64,000 nucleotides of DNA from Aquimarina agarilytica ZC1 (GTDB taxonomy: Bacteria; Bacteroidota; Bacteroidia; Flavobacteriales; Flavobacteriaceae). Position numbers and translations under genes: made by a program. The DNA lies in the NCBI RefSeq assembly GCF_000255455.1, contig NZ_JH621251.1, forward strand, positions 81,272-145,271, read 5' to 3'. The notes beneath the pieces were generated by a model, which made no database searches, had not been told where the DNA came from, and saw nothing but the letters and a program-made list of their open reading frames with translations. Shown piece after piece: positions 36,801 through 45,198 of this stretch. Positions within the stretch are counted from its first letter, which is position 1. Each line of letters opens with the position of its first letter.

Positions 36801-37274
36801 ATCGTGTCTGCTGATGAACAATATACCGATTTAGAAGCATTTATTAATGGTAATGATTACCTAAAAACACGTAAAGGAAAATTTGCTGAACGTAATGGCG
36901 ATTTTGGTCCTTGGAGTCATGTTGTTGATCTTAGGATATTGCAAGATTTCAATTTAAAACTTGGGAACAAAAAACACACATTCCAATTTTCAGCCGATAT
37001 CTTTAATTTCACTAATCTGTTGAACAAAAAATGGGGAGAAAAAAATAGATTTAACAGAAATACTACTTCGGTTATTACTGTTGCTAAAAATGAACTAATT
37101 CCAGTTGCAGACCCTACAAACCCTTCAAATCCACCAATAAGTATAAGCTCAATTCCAGAATTCAACTTTGATAAAACTAGAGTTAGTAATGATCGAATTG
37201 AAAGTGTTGATGATGACGGAATTCAATCATCACGCTGGCAAATGCAACTTGGTTTACGCTATATTTTTAAATAA
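33879..37274 (+). CDS. TonB-dependent receptor, Oar-like, with carboxypeptidase-regulatory domain
   Basis: A 1131-residue outer-membrane receptor. Signal peptide 1-21 (ending ISSFAQG); carboxypeptidase-regulatory-like beta-sandwich at about 27-110 (VSGKIIDDKSTPVLGAQVVM ... DEDGYYRISNVKPGG); plug domain at about 115-250 containing LDEVIITASKN and SVADFVRLTPQAQ; then a large barrel ending LGLRYIFK, with the terminal aromatic expected for barrel insertion. No SusD partner is next to it, which favours the Oar-like rather than the SusCD class. Its substrate is unknown; the neighbours (nuclease, nucleoside transporter) suggest nucleic-acid breakdown products. Confidence 0.9.
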   Translation: MKKNQLLLFLLLIKSISSFAQGVTRSAVSGKIIDDKSTPVLGAQVVMVEVNSGTLYGALTDEDGYYRISNVKPGGPYKFSVIYVGYTDYVVENIFIQLGETKNINGTLNEDVSQLDEVIITASKNSVFSSKRTGAETSISQSDINKIPQASRSVADFVRLTPQAQITEGADGFSISLGGQNNKLNSIYVDGAVSNDVFGLAGSGTNGGQTGVNPFSVDAIESYQVQIAPFDVRVSGFAGGAISAITRSGSNNWEGSVYSFIRNEDLSGKTPVQLAEDGLREKLGDFSTLTSGLRIGGPLIKNKLFFFANYERGESNIPQPFNISNYNGDSTNDDINRLRNFISNQFNYDIGNFETPSTLESHNFTAKIDANINKNNTFSFKYNLISADNLEGRSSSRNQLGFGNGSELFKSTTNTLSAELNSSFGNKFANSLILGYTNVRDDRDPSGPDFPSVRIRDGLDGSIDGISFGAEPFSTANLLDQDVFTLTDNFEIFLGKHALTIGTHHEFYKVKNLFFAFNYGNYTYNTTDDFINQVKPNFIRFFSLNDLTVGDESSGAAEFKNSQHGAYIQDEYRITDNFRITGGVRIDVPVWENGPVNSNFNEDRLRPDLPLNEDGTIVVELSAANELEANGKNLRGAREGKKIKSQIHFSPRFGFNWDVFGNRTTQIRGGAGIFTSRIPLVWPAASYNNNGVTQGGTFFLPDGENFNPNINEQFIPDDIKEKIEKGEQVFNGNIDLFAPDLKLPQVAKYNIAIDQKIPVLGGLILSTDFIYNNTINGIRYENVNITGQPDENSRIFNGGGLDRRPLFSRDRVVGQYGDIILGSNTSQGESWNVSVTIQKPFQNGFAGQLGYSYGDSKSVYDGNSSRNISNWEKSVTVNGKNNTAVGRSEFAQGHRVFANVSYQFDWAKSFKTTISLFYDATQGQPTSYIYRQGIDTNGRDVTLLNDTRDDDNALLFVPASRDQINLVPFERDGRIVSADEQYTDLEAFINGNDYLKTRKGKFAERNGDFGPWSHVVDLRILQDFNLKLGNKKHTFQFSADIFNFTNLLNKKWGEKNRFNRNTTSVITVAKNELIPVADPTNPSNPPISISSIPEFNFDKTRVSNDRIESVDDDGIQSSRWQMQLGLRYIFK

Positions 37275-37294
37275 CAACAATTTATAATGATATT

Positions 37295-37330
37295 AAAAAT
37301 CCATTTATGAAATTTCATAAATGGATTTTT
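37295..37330 (+). terminator. Perfect 36-base palindromic terminator
   Basis: The stretch AAAAATCCATTTATGAAA is followed at once by its exact reverse complement, then further T. It ends the receptor transcript. The right arm contains an ATG at 37321 that opens a longer but unlikely reading frame for the nuclease. Confidence 0.8.
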
Positions 37331-37344
37331 TTAATTTTACTTTT

Positions 37345-38160
37345 ATGAAAAACATACTTATACTACTAAGCCTATTTATTGGTATTCATAGTAGCTTTGC
37401 TCTTCCAAATTGGGGAAAAACTGGCCATCGAGTAGTTGGTGCTATTGCTGAAAAACACCTTTCGCGTAAAGCTTTAAAAAAAATCAACACATTACTTAAC
37501 GGCACTTCATTAGCTTATGTATCCATACATGCAGATGAAATTAAAAGTGACCCTAAATACAATAATTTCTCGCCTTGGCACTATGTTAATTTTAAAGAAG
37601 GCGAAAAATATGGTGAAACGCCAGCACATCCTAAAGGAGATATCATCCAAGGAATTAAATCCTGTATTTTAAAAATTAGAGACACCAATTCTTCTACAGC
37701 GGACAAGCAATTCTATCTTAAATTTTTAGTGCATTTACTAGGTGATTTACACCAACCACTACATGTTGGTAACGCTGAAGATAAAGGAGGAAACACCATT
37801 AAAGTTGATTGGTTTAACACAGCTTCAAATTTACATCGTGTTTGGGATTCTAACATGATTGACAGCTATAAAATGAGTTATTCGGAATTATCAAATAATA
37901 CAAAACATAAAACCACAACCGAAATAGCAAACATTAAATCAGGCTCACTGCTGGATTGGACGTACGAATCTAAAGCCTTAGCTACTAAAGTATATGCTTC
38001 GGCAAAAATGAACGACAATTTAAGTTACACATATATGTATCACCATTTTCCAATAGCAGAAAGTCAATTACAAAAGGCTGGTATACGCTTAGCACATGTT
38101 TTACAATTAGTTTTTTGTGGTAAAAACACTGAATTAGATACTTTTTTTAATGGAATTTAA
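37345..38160 (+). CDS. S1/P1-type zinc nuclease
   Basis: A 271-residue secreted or periplasmic nuclease cleaving single-stranded DNA/RNA and removing 3'-phosphates, using three zinc ions. ATG 37345 starts the signal peptide (MKNILILLSLFIGIHSSFA); the earlier ATG at 37321 is inside a terminator arm. The zinc ligands of P1 nuclease can be followed: W23 and H28 in WGKTGH, the Asp of HADEIK, the His of WHYVN, H/D/H of VHLLGDLHQPLH and H/D of LHRVWDSN. In P1 the Trp is the mature N-terminus; here cleavage after Ala19 would leave three extra residues. Confidence 0.92.
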   Translation: MKNILILLSLFIGIHSSFALPNWGKTGHRVVGAIAEKHLSRKALKKINTLLNGTSLAYVSIHADEIKSDPKYNNFSPWHYVNFKEGEKYGETPAHPKGDIIQGIKSCILKIRDTNSSTADKQFYLKFLVHLLGDLHQPLHVGNAEDKGGNTIKVDWFNTASNLHRVWDSNMIDSYKMSYSELSNNTKHKTTTEIANIKSGSLLDWTYESKALATKVYASAKMNDNLSYTYMYHHFPIAESQLQKAGIRLAHVLQLVFCGKNTELDTFFNGI

Positions 38161-38161
38161 A

Positions 38162-38184
38162 GGAATACTCTATAAGAGTATTCC
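38162..38184. terminator. Hairpin overlapping the nupC stop codon
   Basis: Arms GGAATACTC / GAGTATTCC flank TATAA between two convergent genes. The T-run is weak on both strands, so termination may be incomplete. Confidence 0.5.
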
Positions 38185-39390
38185 AGCAATACATGCCGTC
38201 ATCCAACTTGCTAAAGCACCACCTAACATGGCTTTCATCGCTAACTTAGCCACTTCCTTCTTTTTATTAGGTGCAATACCCGAAATACCTCCAATTTGAA
38301 TCCCTATGGAAGCAAAATTAGCAAAACCGCACAACGCATAACTCGCAATTTGTGCAGTACGTTGTGATATTTCGTTATTTTTCAACATAACCCCCAAGTC
38401 TTTATAAGCTATAAGTTCTGTCAAAGCTATTTTTTCACCTAATAAGGTCCCAAAAGCCCCTGCCTCCGACCAAGGAATACCCATAATAAAAGCTAAAGGT
38501 TTAAAAAAGAATCCAAAAATTTCTGCCATTGATGTATTTACTAAACTTAATAAACCATCCACTAGGGCTACCATACCCACAATAGCGATTAACATTGCGG
38601 CAATATTGGCCGCTAATTTTAAACCATCAACAGCCCCATCTGCAATAGCTTCAATTACATTACTATCAGTATCACTGGCTACCATATCTACTTTCTCTTT
38701 ACTTTCCGAATCTTCTGTTTCTGGAAACATAATTTTAGAAATAACAATTGCCGCAGGGGCACTCATTATTGATGCTGCCATTAAATGTCCCGCTATGCCT
38801 GGAATCGTATCAAGCATTTTAACATATATAGCCATTACTCCACCTGCAACTGTAGCAAATCCCCCTACCATAACTGTCATTAATTCCGACTTAGTCATGT
38901 TTTTAACATAAGGCTTTACCAATAAAGGCGCTTCGGTCTGCCCTACAAAAATACTCCCTACCACACTCAAAGTTTCACTGCCACTGGTTCCCAATAATTT
39001 TTGCATTAATTTAGAAAGTCCGTTAACAATAAACTGCATCACTTTTAAATGATACAAAAGACTCATTAATGCCGAAAAAAAGATAATTGTTGGTAATACC
39101 CGTACTGCAAAGTTGATAATTGGCGATTCCACCTGTCCACTAACAAATGAAGCAAAAAGGAAATCCCCTCCTTTATCTGCAAAAGCAAGTAGTTTTTTTA
39201 TTACGGAATCAAAAAAATTAAAAAAAGGTAACCCAATCGGTGTTTTTAATATTAAAAGTGCAAACACCAGTTGGAGTACCGCTCCTTTTATTACTAATTT
39301 AAAATCTATTTTTTTTCTGTTATTGCTCACTAAAAAAGCTACTAATAACAATACCAACAAACCAATAATCCCTATAAATTTAAACATCAT
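38170..39390 (-). CDS. Concentrative nucleoside transporter (NupC/CNT family)
   Basis: A 406-residue inner-membrane symporter that takes up nucleosides with sodium or protons. Family features are the QLVFALLILKTPIG segment, VGQTEAPLLVKPYVKNMTKSE and the C-terminal SYALCGFANFASIGIQIGG, with nine or so hydrophobic segments. The EAPLL and FAN motifs line the nucleoside and cation sites in known structures. It converges on the nuclease gene with only 9 bases between, and stands near uridine kinase, which would trap the imported nucleoside. Confidence 0.92.
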   Translation of the reverse strand: MMFKFIGIIGLLVLLLVAFLVSNNRKKIDFKLVIKGAVLQLVFALLILKTPIGLPFFNFFDSVIKKLLAFADKGGDFLFASFVSGQVESPIINFAVRVLPTIIFFSALMSLLYHLKVMQFIVNGLSKLMQKLLGTSGSETLSVVGSIFVGQTEAPLLVKPYVKNMTKSELMTVMVGGFATVAGGVMAIYVKMLDTIPGIAGHLMAASIMSAPAAIVISKIMFPETEDSESKEKVDMVASDTDSNVIEAIADGAVDGLKLAANIAAMLIAIVGMVALVDGLLSLVNTSMAEIFGFFFKPLAFIMGIPWSEAGAFGTLLGEKIALTELIAYKDLGVMLKNNEISQRTAQIASYALCGFANFASIGIQIGGISGIAPNKKKEVAKLAMKAMLGGALASWMTACIAGILL

Positions 39391-39463
39391 TTACTTTTGA
39401 TTAACATCCACTAAATTTAAATTTTTTAAATTGTTTTTTGATTTGATCTACTAAAATTTATTT

Positions 39464-40588
39464 ATGAATGCTATCGTTTTAAGGTTTCCCATTCTTATCC
39501 TATGTTATTTTACATTTACTAATTATATTTTGTCTCAAAATTTAGAAAATGAGAATAAATCCTATAAAAAAATCACTTTAAACCTAATTGGAGAACAAGT
39601 ATTGGACGCAAATCTTGTCTTTGAAAACACCAAAGTAGGAGGCCTTTCGGGAATTGATTATACTAATGGAATTTGGCACCTGATATCCGATGATTCGCAA
39701 AAGCCTGTACGTTTTTATGAAATGAATTTAACTTTTAATGATACTTCTTTTACTGCTGTAGAAATTTTAAAAGTGAACAAATTATTAAACTCAAAGGGCA
39801 TTGCTTTTGAACAAAAAACTATTGATGGAGAATCTATTCGATTTGACACTACTTTGAATAAATTTATATGGACTTCCGAAGGAGCATTATCACTAGGAAT
39901 CCAACCTACGCTTTTCGAAACCGATCCAAAAACACTAGTTAGTTTTCCCATCAAAAAAATTTCAAAAGAACAGCAAGGTATCCCTAACGGAAGCTTGGAA
40001 GGTTTAAGCATAGGTTACCACACTAATGAATATTGGTTTTCCATGGAACTCCCTTTAAAAGAAGATGGGGAACCTGCTACGTTTACTATAAATAATTCAC
40101 CCGTCCGATTAAGTTGCTTTGACAAAAAAACTAAAAAAATAAAAAAACAATATGCCTACATCCTAGATAAAGTTGCCCTAAAACCCAAAGCTGAAACCGA
40201 TTTGGCTATTAATGGATTGGTCGAAATACTAGCTATTAGTCCTACTCAATTTTTAACTATGGAGCGCTCTTACACCAGCAATTATGGCACTAATGGAAAC
40301 ACAGTAAAAATATTTTTAAGTACGCTAACCAATGCAACCGATATTCGAAATATCAAATCATTAAAAAAATCCAACTTTACAGCTATTAAAAAAGAACTTA
40401 TACTAAATCTAGATGCTATAAAAAATCAATTACCGAGTAAAAGAATTGATAATTTAGAAGGTATGTGCATAGGCCCCAAACTTTCTAACGGAAATAATAG
40501 TTTAGTTTTGGTTGCAGATAATAATTTTAACAAATTTGGTGAGCAACTAAATCAGTTTATTGTTTTTGAGCTAGTCCCTCCCTTTTAA
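39464..40588 (+). CDS. Esterase-like phytase family protein
   Basis: A 374-residue exported protein with signal peptide (about 1-25, ending YILSQ). It matches the esterase-like activity of phytase family: GGLSGIDYTNGIWHLISDD early on, SKGIAFEQKTIDGESI, EGLSIGYHTNEYWFSMELPL and, near the end, RIDNLEGMCIGPKL with LVLVADNNF. A beta-propeller is expected. Some family members have phosphatase or esterase activity; the true substrate is unresolved. It starts 73 bases from the divergent nupC gene. Confidence 0.8.
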   Translation: MNAIVLRFPILILCYFTFTNYILSQNLENENKSYKKITLNLIGEQVLDANLVFENTKVGGLSGIDYTNGIWHLISDDSQKPVRFYEMNLTFNDTSFTAVEILKVNKLLNSKGIAFEQKTIDGESIRFDTTLNKFIWTSEGALSLGIQPTLFETDPKTLVSFPIKKISKEQQGIPNGSLEGLSIGYHTNEYWFSMELPLKEDGEPATFTINNSPVRLSCFDKKTKKIKKQYAYILDKVALKPKAETDLAINGLVEILAISPTQFLTMERSYTSNYGTNGNTVKIFLSTLTNATDIRNIKSLKKSNFTAIKKELILNLDAIKNQLPSKRIDNLEGMCIGPKLSNGNNSLVLVADNNFNKFGEQLNQFIVFELVPPF

Positions 40589-40721
40589 TTGTATTCTTCT
40601 AGTCACAAAAAAAATAGCCTATTAGCATACATTTCCAATAACTCAAAACCACAAACAATTCCATTAGTTATTGTGCAGCAATTTTATTTTTTATAAAATT
40701 ACATCTGTAAATACACCGTGC

Positions 40722-41330
40722 ATGTACATTATAGGAATTACAGGAGGAACTGCTAGTGGAAAAACTACTTTTGTAACAAAACTTTTAGCTCAATGCGATC
40801 CTCATAGGATAACTATGATTAGTCAAGATGATTATTATAAGCCTTTAACAGGACTTTCACTTCAAGAAAAAAACAACATCAACTTTGACCATCCCAACAG
40901 CATAGATTTTGATTTATTGGAAAAACACATACTTTCCTTAAAAAAAGGAGAACTAATTAATAAGCCTAACTATAGTTTTGAAACCCATGATAGACTTGAA
41001 AAAGTTACTACTATATCACCTAAACCTATTTTAATTTTAGAAGGCATCTTAGTATTATCCGTCCCCAAAATTAAAGCACTTTGCAATTACACTATTTTTG
41101 TAGATGCTTCTGAAAAAACTAGACAAGAAAGACGTTTAAAAAGAGACATTGCAGAAAGAGGACGTGATAAAGAAACTATCTTAGAGCAATTTAAAACTAA
41201 CATCCACCCTATGCACAGAAAGTTTATTGAACCTCTTAAAAATGAGGTAAACTTAGTCATTGATGGGACTAAAAATTTTAATGAACCTATTAACAGTCTC
41301 GTTAACTTAATAGAGACAAAAATAGAGTAA
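40722..41330 (+). CDS. udk: Uridine kinase
   Basis: A 202-residue cytoplasmic kinase phosphorylating uridine and cytidine with ATP or GTP, the first step of pyrimidine salvage. The frame is open from 40671, but MYIIGITGGTASGKTT is the proper start. The P-loop is GGTASGKTT, followed by ISQDDYYKPL, NFDHPNSIDFDLL, and ILEGILVLSVPKI. The lid region RRLKRDIAERGRD is intact. The length is normal. It is downstream of the phytase-like gene with a 133-base gap and close to the nucleoside transporter. Confidence 0.93.
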   Translation: MYIIGITGGTASGKTTFVTKLLAQCDPHRITMISQDDYYKPLTGLSLQEKNNINFDHPNSIDFDLLEKHILSLKKGELINKPNYSFETHDRLEKVTTISPKPILILEGILVLSVPKIKALCNYTIFVDASEKTRQERRLKRDIAERGRDKETILEQFKTNIHPMHRKFIEPLKNEVNLVIDGTKNFNEPINSLVNLIETKIE

Positions 41331-41546
41331 GACTCATTTTTGTTACAATGATTCCCATTAATATCCGATAAATATTCTGAATCATTTTATTTCAGGAAAC
41401 ATGAACCAAGATTAAATTCATACTATACATTAAACAAAACGTTTTCCTTTTTAAAATTCCACTATAGCTCTTATCTAAAGGACTCAATATCAAGTATACT
41501 TCTATTTATAAAAAACTAATAATAATCTTTTATCACCCATAAAAAA
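41331..41546. other. Intergenic region between udk and secDF
   Basis: Convergent interval (about 300 bases to the secDF stop) with no gene. The only clear feature is the secDF terminator at 41547-41576, plus a 10-base inverted repeat TTTAACTAAT-AA-ATTAGTTAAA at 41589-41610 next to the secDF stop. Confidence 0.5.
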
Positions 41547-41576
41547 AAGGCCTTCAAACTTATGTTTAAAGACCTT
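41547..41576 (-). terminator. Intrinsic terminator of secDF
   Basis: On the minus strand AAGGTCTTTAAAC / GTTTGAAGGCCTT pair through two G-U pairs around an ATAA loop and are followed by eight T. Confidence 0.8.
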
Positions 41577-41632
41577 TTCAATATATATTTTAACTAATAA
41601 ATTAGTTAAAGCATTACACTTTTTTAAAAGAA

Positions 41633-44600
41633 TTAAGCTTCAGTAACTTCTAATTCTTCAGTTTTAGATTCTTTTTGTTTCAATCCAACTTTACTTACAG
41701 TATCATACATAATTGGTGTTGCAATAAACAATGATGAATACGTACCCACTACTACTCCGATGATTAATGAGAACATAAATCCTCTTAACGGCGCAGCAAA
41801 AATAAAGATCGCTACTAATACTAATAAGGTAGTTAACGATGTATTTAAGGTTCTACTCAATGTACTGCTCAATGCCGAATCTACAATACGTTGCAACTTC
41901 CAGTCTTGATGATCATTTAAAAACTCACGAATACGGTCAAAAACTACCACCGTATCATTCAGGGAGTACCCTATAACGGTTAGTATTGCTGCAATAAATG
42001 CTTGATCTATTTCCATATTAAATGGCATTACTTTATGCAATAATGAAAAGATACCTAATACAATTAAAACATCATGGAATACCGCCGCAACAGCTCCTAA
42101 ACTAAACTGCCAACGTTGGAAACGTAATAAAATATACAAGAACACTACCAATAATGATCCTAATACGGCCCAGAATGCAGCCTTTTTAATATCATCCGCA
42201 ATTGTAGGCCCAACTTTCATTGAGGACATTACTCCTTCTAATTTTTCGTCACTACCAGAAATAAATAGGTTATAATTCACATTACTTGACAAATAAGGTT
42301 TCAAGGCTTTAAATAGTTTCTCTCTTACCTCATTATCAACTGCAGTACCCGTTTCTTCAATTTTATATTTCGTAGTAATTTTTAATTGGTTCGCTGCTCC
42401 AAAAGTTTTTGCTTCGGCACTACCAAACTCTTTAACTAAGGCATCTCCAACTTGAGTTGCATTTACATCATTTGCAAAACGTACGGTATACGTTCTTCCG
42501 CCTACAAAATCAACTCCTTGATCTAAACCTTGAGTAAATAATGAGATTAAACCTGTTAATACTAAAGCTCCAGAAATCACATAGGCTAATTTACGCTTCT
42601 TTAAAAATTCGATATTAAAGTTACGGAACCAGTTTTTAGTAATTCCTGTTGAGAACGTTAAAGACTTTCCATTTTTACCATATCCATCGATAAATAATCG
42701 TGTAATAAAAATTGCAGTAAACAATGAAGTTAATATACCTATCAATAATGTAGTAGCAAAACCTTTAATTGGTCCAGTTCCAAATACTAATAAAATTAAA
42801 CCTGTTAATCCAGTAGTAATATTCGCATCTAAAATAGATGATAATGCATTACTAAAACCATCTTTAATAGCATCAACTTGTGATTTACCTTTAGCTAATT
42901 CTTCGCGAATACGCTCAAAGATAAGTACGTTAGCATCCACCGACATACCAATGGTTAATACAATACCTGCAATTCCAGGAAGTGTTAATACAGCCTTAAG
43001 ACCAGCTAGTACTCCAAAAATAAATAAGATGTTTACTACCAAAGCGATATCAGCAAAAATACCCGCTTTTCCGTAATAAAATACCATCCAAATTAATACT
43101 AGAGCTAATGCGATAAGGAAAGACATTACCCCACTATCAATGGCCTCTTGACCTAATGAAGGTCCAACAATTTCACTCTGAATGATATCAGCAGATGCTG
43201 GTAATTTACCTGCACGTAATACATTCGCTAAATCTTTTGCTTCAAGGATATCAAAATTCCCTGTAATTTCACTTCTACCTCCTGTAATAGCTCCACTGCT
43301 TACACCTGGTGCCGAATACACAACATTATCAAGTACAATAGCAATTTGACTTTGTTGTTGAGAAGCTCTTGCTGTCATTTCTGCCCATTTTTTAGCTCCC
43401 TTACCATTCATTTGCATACTCACCGCAACCTGACCTCTTTGTGTATACGTTTGCTGCGCATCAGTCACTACATTTCCTGAAAGTTCAGGCTTATTTTGTC
43501 TGTTTGCCTTTATAGCATATAAATCAACTACTTCACTTCCTTCTTCTGCTTTACCATAAGCAAAACGTGCATAACGTTGTTGACCCGTTAATAAAGCTCT
43601 TACCTTAGGTGAATTTAGATAGGCATTAAATTTAGCAGTATCTTTTTTAGCTATAGTTGCAATTACTGGTCCTCCTTGATACACTTTTGAACGTGCATCT
43701 CGTACCATTAAATCAAAAATAGGATTAGCCACTTCTTCTTTTGCTTCTTCCTCTTCGGCATCGGCTAACAAATCATTAATGGCCTTTTTATCTTCATCAT
43801 CAGCTTTAGTTGCTTCAGTTTTCTTTTCTTTTTTAGGAGCTTCTGCTTGTAATAAAGCATTTGCTTGACTAATAAAAGAGATCATCTCTTCCATTTTGTA
43901 CACATCCCAAAATTCCAATTGCGCTGTACTTGTTACTAATTTAGTTACACGCTCGATATCTTTCGCTCCTGGCAACTCCACTAAGATACGACCTGTATTT
44001 CCTAAACGTTGGATATTTGGTTGGGTTACCCCAAACTTATCAATACGCTTACGTAATACTTCGAATGCAGAAACTATAGACTCATCAATTTTTTTACGAA
44101 TTACAGGTTTTACCTGATCATTAGTCATGTTATCCTCAACTACACCATCTAAATTTTTAGTTAAAAAGATATCTGGCGATGCCAATTTAGCATCTGGTAA
44201 AGCATCAAATGCTTTAAAGAATGACTCTACATAAGGAGCATCCGTGTCTTTTTGCAATGCATCTGCATTAATCAAAGCTTTGTTGAATGCTGGATTTTTT
44301 GATCCGTTAGCCAATCCTTTAAGAATATCTTTTACAGATATTTGAAGAATTACGTTGATTCCACCTTTAAGGTCAAGTCCTTTATTTAATTCTTTCTTTT
44401 TTGCAGCATTATAAGTAATCCCAAAAGCAATAGTATCATTACCAATAGAGTCCAAATACTTTCTTTCCGCATTTTCTCTTAAACGTGCACCATCTTTGGT
44501 TCCTTCTGCAAATCTTTCAAAAGCATACGCCTCTGCATCACTCTCTTTTGCATTTGTGATAAATGTATACGACAATTGGTAAATACATACCAAACCAAAT

Positions 44601-44638
44601 AAAATGGCAAATACCCGTATCAGTCCTTTATTCTGCAT
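41633..44638 (-). CDS. secDF: Protein translocase subunit SecDF (fused)
   Basis: A 1001-residue inner-membrane protein in which SecD and SecF are joined, as is usual in Bacteroidota. It uses the proton motive force to complete Sec export. SecD half: first helix (about 5-25), periplasmic P1 domain with RVTKLVTSTAQLEFW, and membrane block with SVDANVLIFERIREE. SecF half: QGLDQGVDFVGGRTYTVRF, then GYSLNDTVVVFDRIREFL. A Lys/Glu/Ala-rich insert at about residues 265-305 interrupts P1. The start at 44638 (MQNKGLIRVFAILFGLV) is supported by a promoter that overlaps the longer frame. Confidence 0.96.
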   Translation of the reverse strand: MQNKGLIRVFAILFGLVCIYQLSYTFITNAKESDAEAYAFERFAEGTKDGARLRENAERKYLDSIGNDTIAFGITYNAAKKKELNKGLDLKGGINVILQISVKDILKGLANGSKNPAFNKALINADALQKDTDAPYVESFFKAFDALPDAKLASPDIFLTKNLDGVVEDNMTNDQVKPVIRKKIDESIVSAFEVLRKRIDKFGVTQPNIQRLGNTGRILVELPGAKDIERVTKLVTSTAQLEFWDVYKMEEMISFISQANALLQAEAPKKEKKTEATKADDEDKKAINDLLADAEEEEAKEEVANPIFDLMVRDARSKVYQGGPVIATIAKKDTAKFNAYLNSPKVRALLTGQQRYARFAYGKAEEGSEVVDLYAIKANRQNKPELSGNVVTDAQQTYTQRGQVAVSMQMNGKGAKKWAEMTARASQQQSQIAIVLDNVVYSAPGVSSGAITGGRSEITGNFDILEAKDLANVLRAGKLPASADIIQSEIVGPSLGQEAIDSGVMSFLIALALVLIWMVFYYGKAGIFADIALVVNILFIFGVLAGLKAVLTLPGIAGIVLTIGMSVDANVLIFERIREELAKGKSQVDAIKDGFSNALSSILDANITTGLTGLILLVFGTGPIKGFATTLLIGILTSLFTAIFITRLFIDGYGKNGKSLTFSTGITKNWFRNFNIEFLKKRKLAYVISGALVLTGLISLFTQGLDQGVDFVGGRTYTVRFANDVNATQVGDALVKEFGSAEAKTFGAANQLKITTKYKIEETGTAVDNEVREKLFKALKPYLSSNVNYNLFISGSDEKLEGVMSSMKVGPTIADDIKKAAFWAVLGSLLVVFLYILLRFQRWQFSLGAVAAVFHDVLIVLGIFSLLHKVMPFNMEIDQAFIAAILTVIGYSLNDTVVVFDRIREFLNDHQDWKLQRIVDSALSSTLSRTLNTSLTTLLVLVAIFIFAAPLRGFMFSLIIGVVVGTYSSLFIATPIMYDTVSKVGLKQKESKTEELEVTEA

Positions 44639-44677
44639 TATTTCAATAAATTTAATTTGTGTAATTTCTAAAACGGA

Positions 44678-44708
44678 CAAATATAACTTTTCAATATTTA
44701 ACCTCCAA
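44678..44708 (-). promoter_or_regulatory. Promoter of secDF
   Basis: On the minus strand TTG (44706-44708) and TATATTTG (44678-44685) match the -33 and -7 elements with 20 bases between. The leader would be about 30 bases. This is one of the best promoter matches in the window. Confidence 0.65.
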
Positions 44709-45198
44709 TTATTTTTTTATTCCTTATTTCAAAGCTTTTAGTGAGTAGCTTTTCAAATTTTTATGTACGATTTTACCGACTTGTGTTAATTCTATTTAGT
44801 ATTCATTTTAAATCGTAACCATAGTGCTGTACAAAAACATAAAATAATGACTATCAAAACATTTTCATTCCTTTGTCGCTTTATTATAAAACGTAATAAT
44901 TAATCCCTTATTCTTCATACAACTAAATTATAAATGCTTTATATAACTGGATCCTTATTAAGACTACATGTTTAAAATTTATTTTGATTCATCTAAAACA
45001 GCTTTGCAACTCTTTATAACTAATTTGTCTTGTAAAAATTCGAATAACATTTTTGCTACCTATTAAAAAAATAAACCAAACCACTAATTCATCGTAATTA
45101 ACTGTTTTTTGAGGATTTGCCTTCACATGAAAAAACCACAAAATCTCCAAGATTAACTAATTTGGTCATGTTCAAATTAATTTTTAAACAACTAAATC
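44709..45198. other. Intergenic region upstream of the secreted metalloprotease
   Basis: About 490 AT-rich bases without a gene. An 11-base direct repeat TAACTAATTTG occurs at 45017-45027 and 45154-45164, the second copy 35 bases before the protease start codon. No full TTG/TAnnTTTG promoter is seen on the plus strand. Confidence 0.5.

Noticed and set aside
41633..44638. SecD-SecF fusion as a novelty
   Set aside because: The fusion is normal in Bacteroidota and both halves carry the usual motifs.
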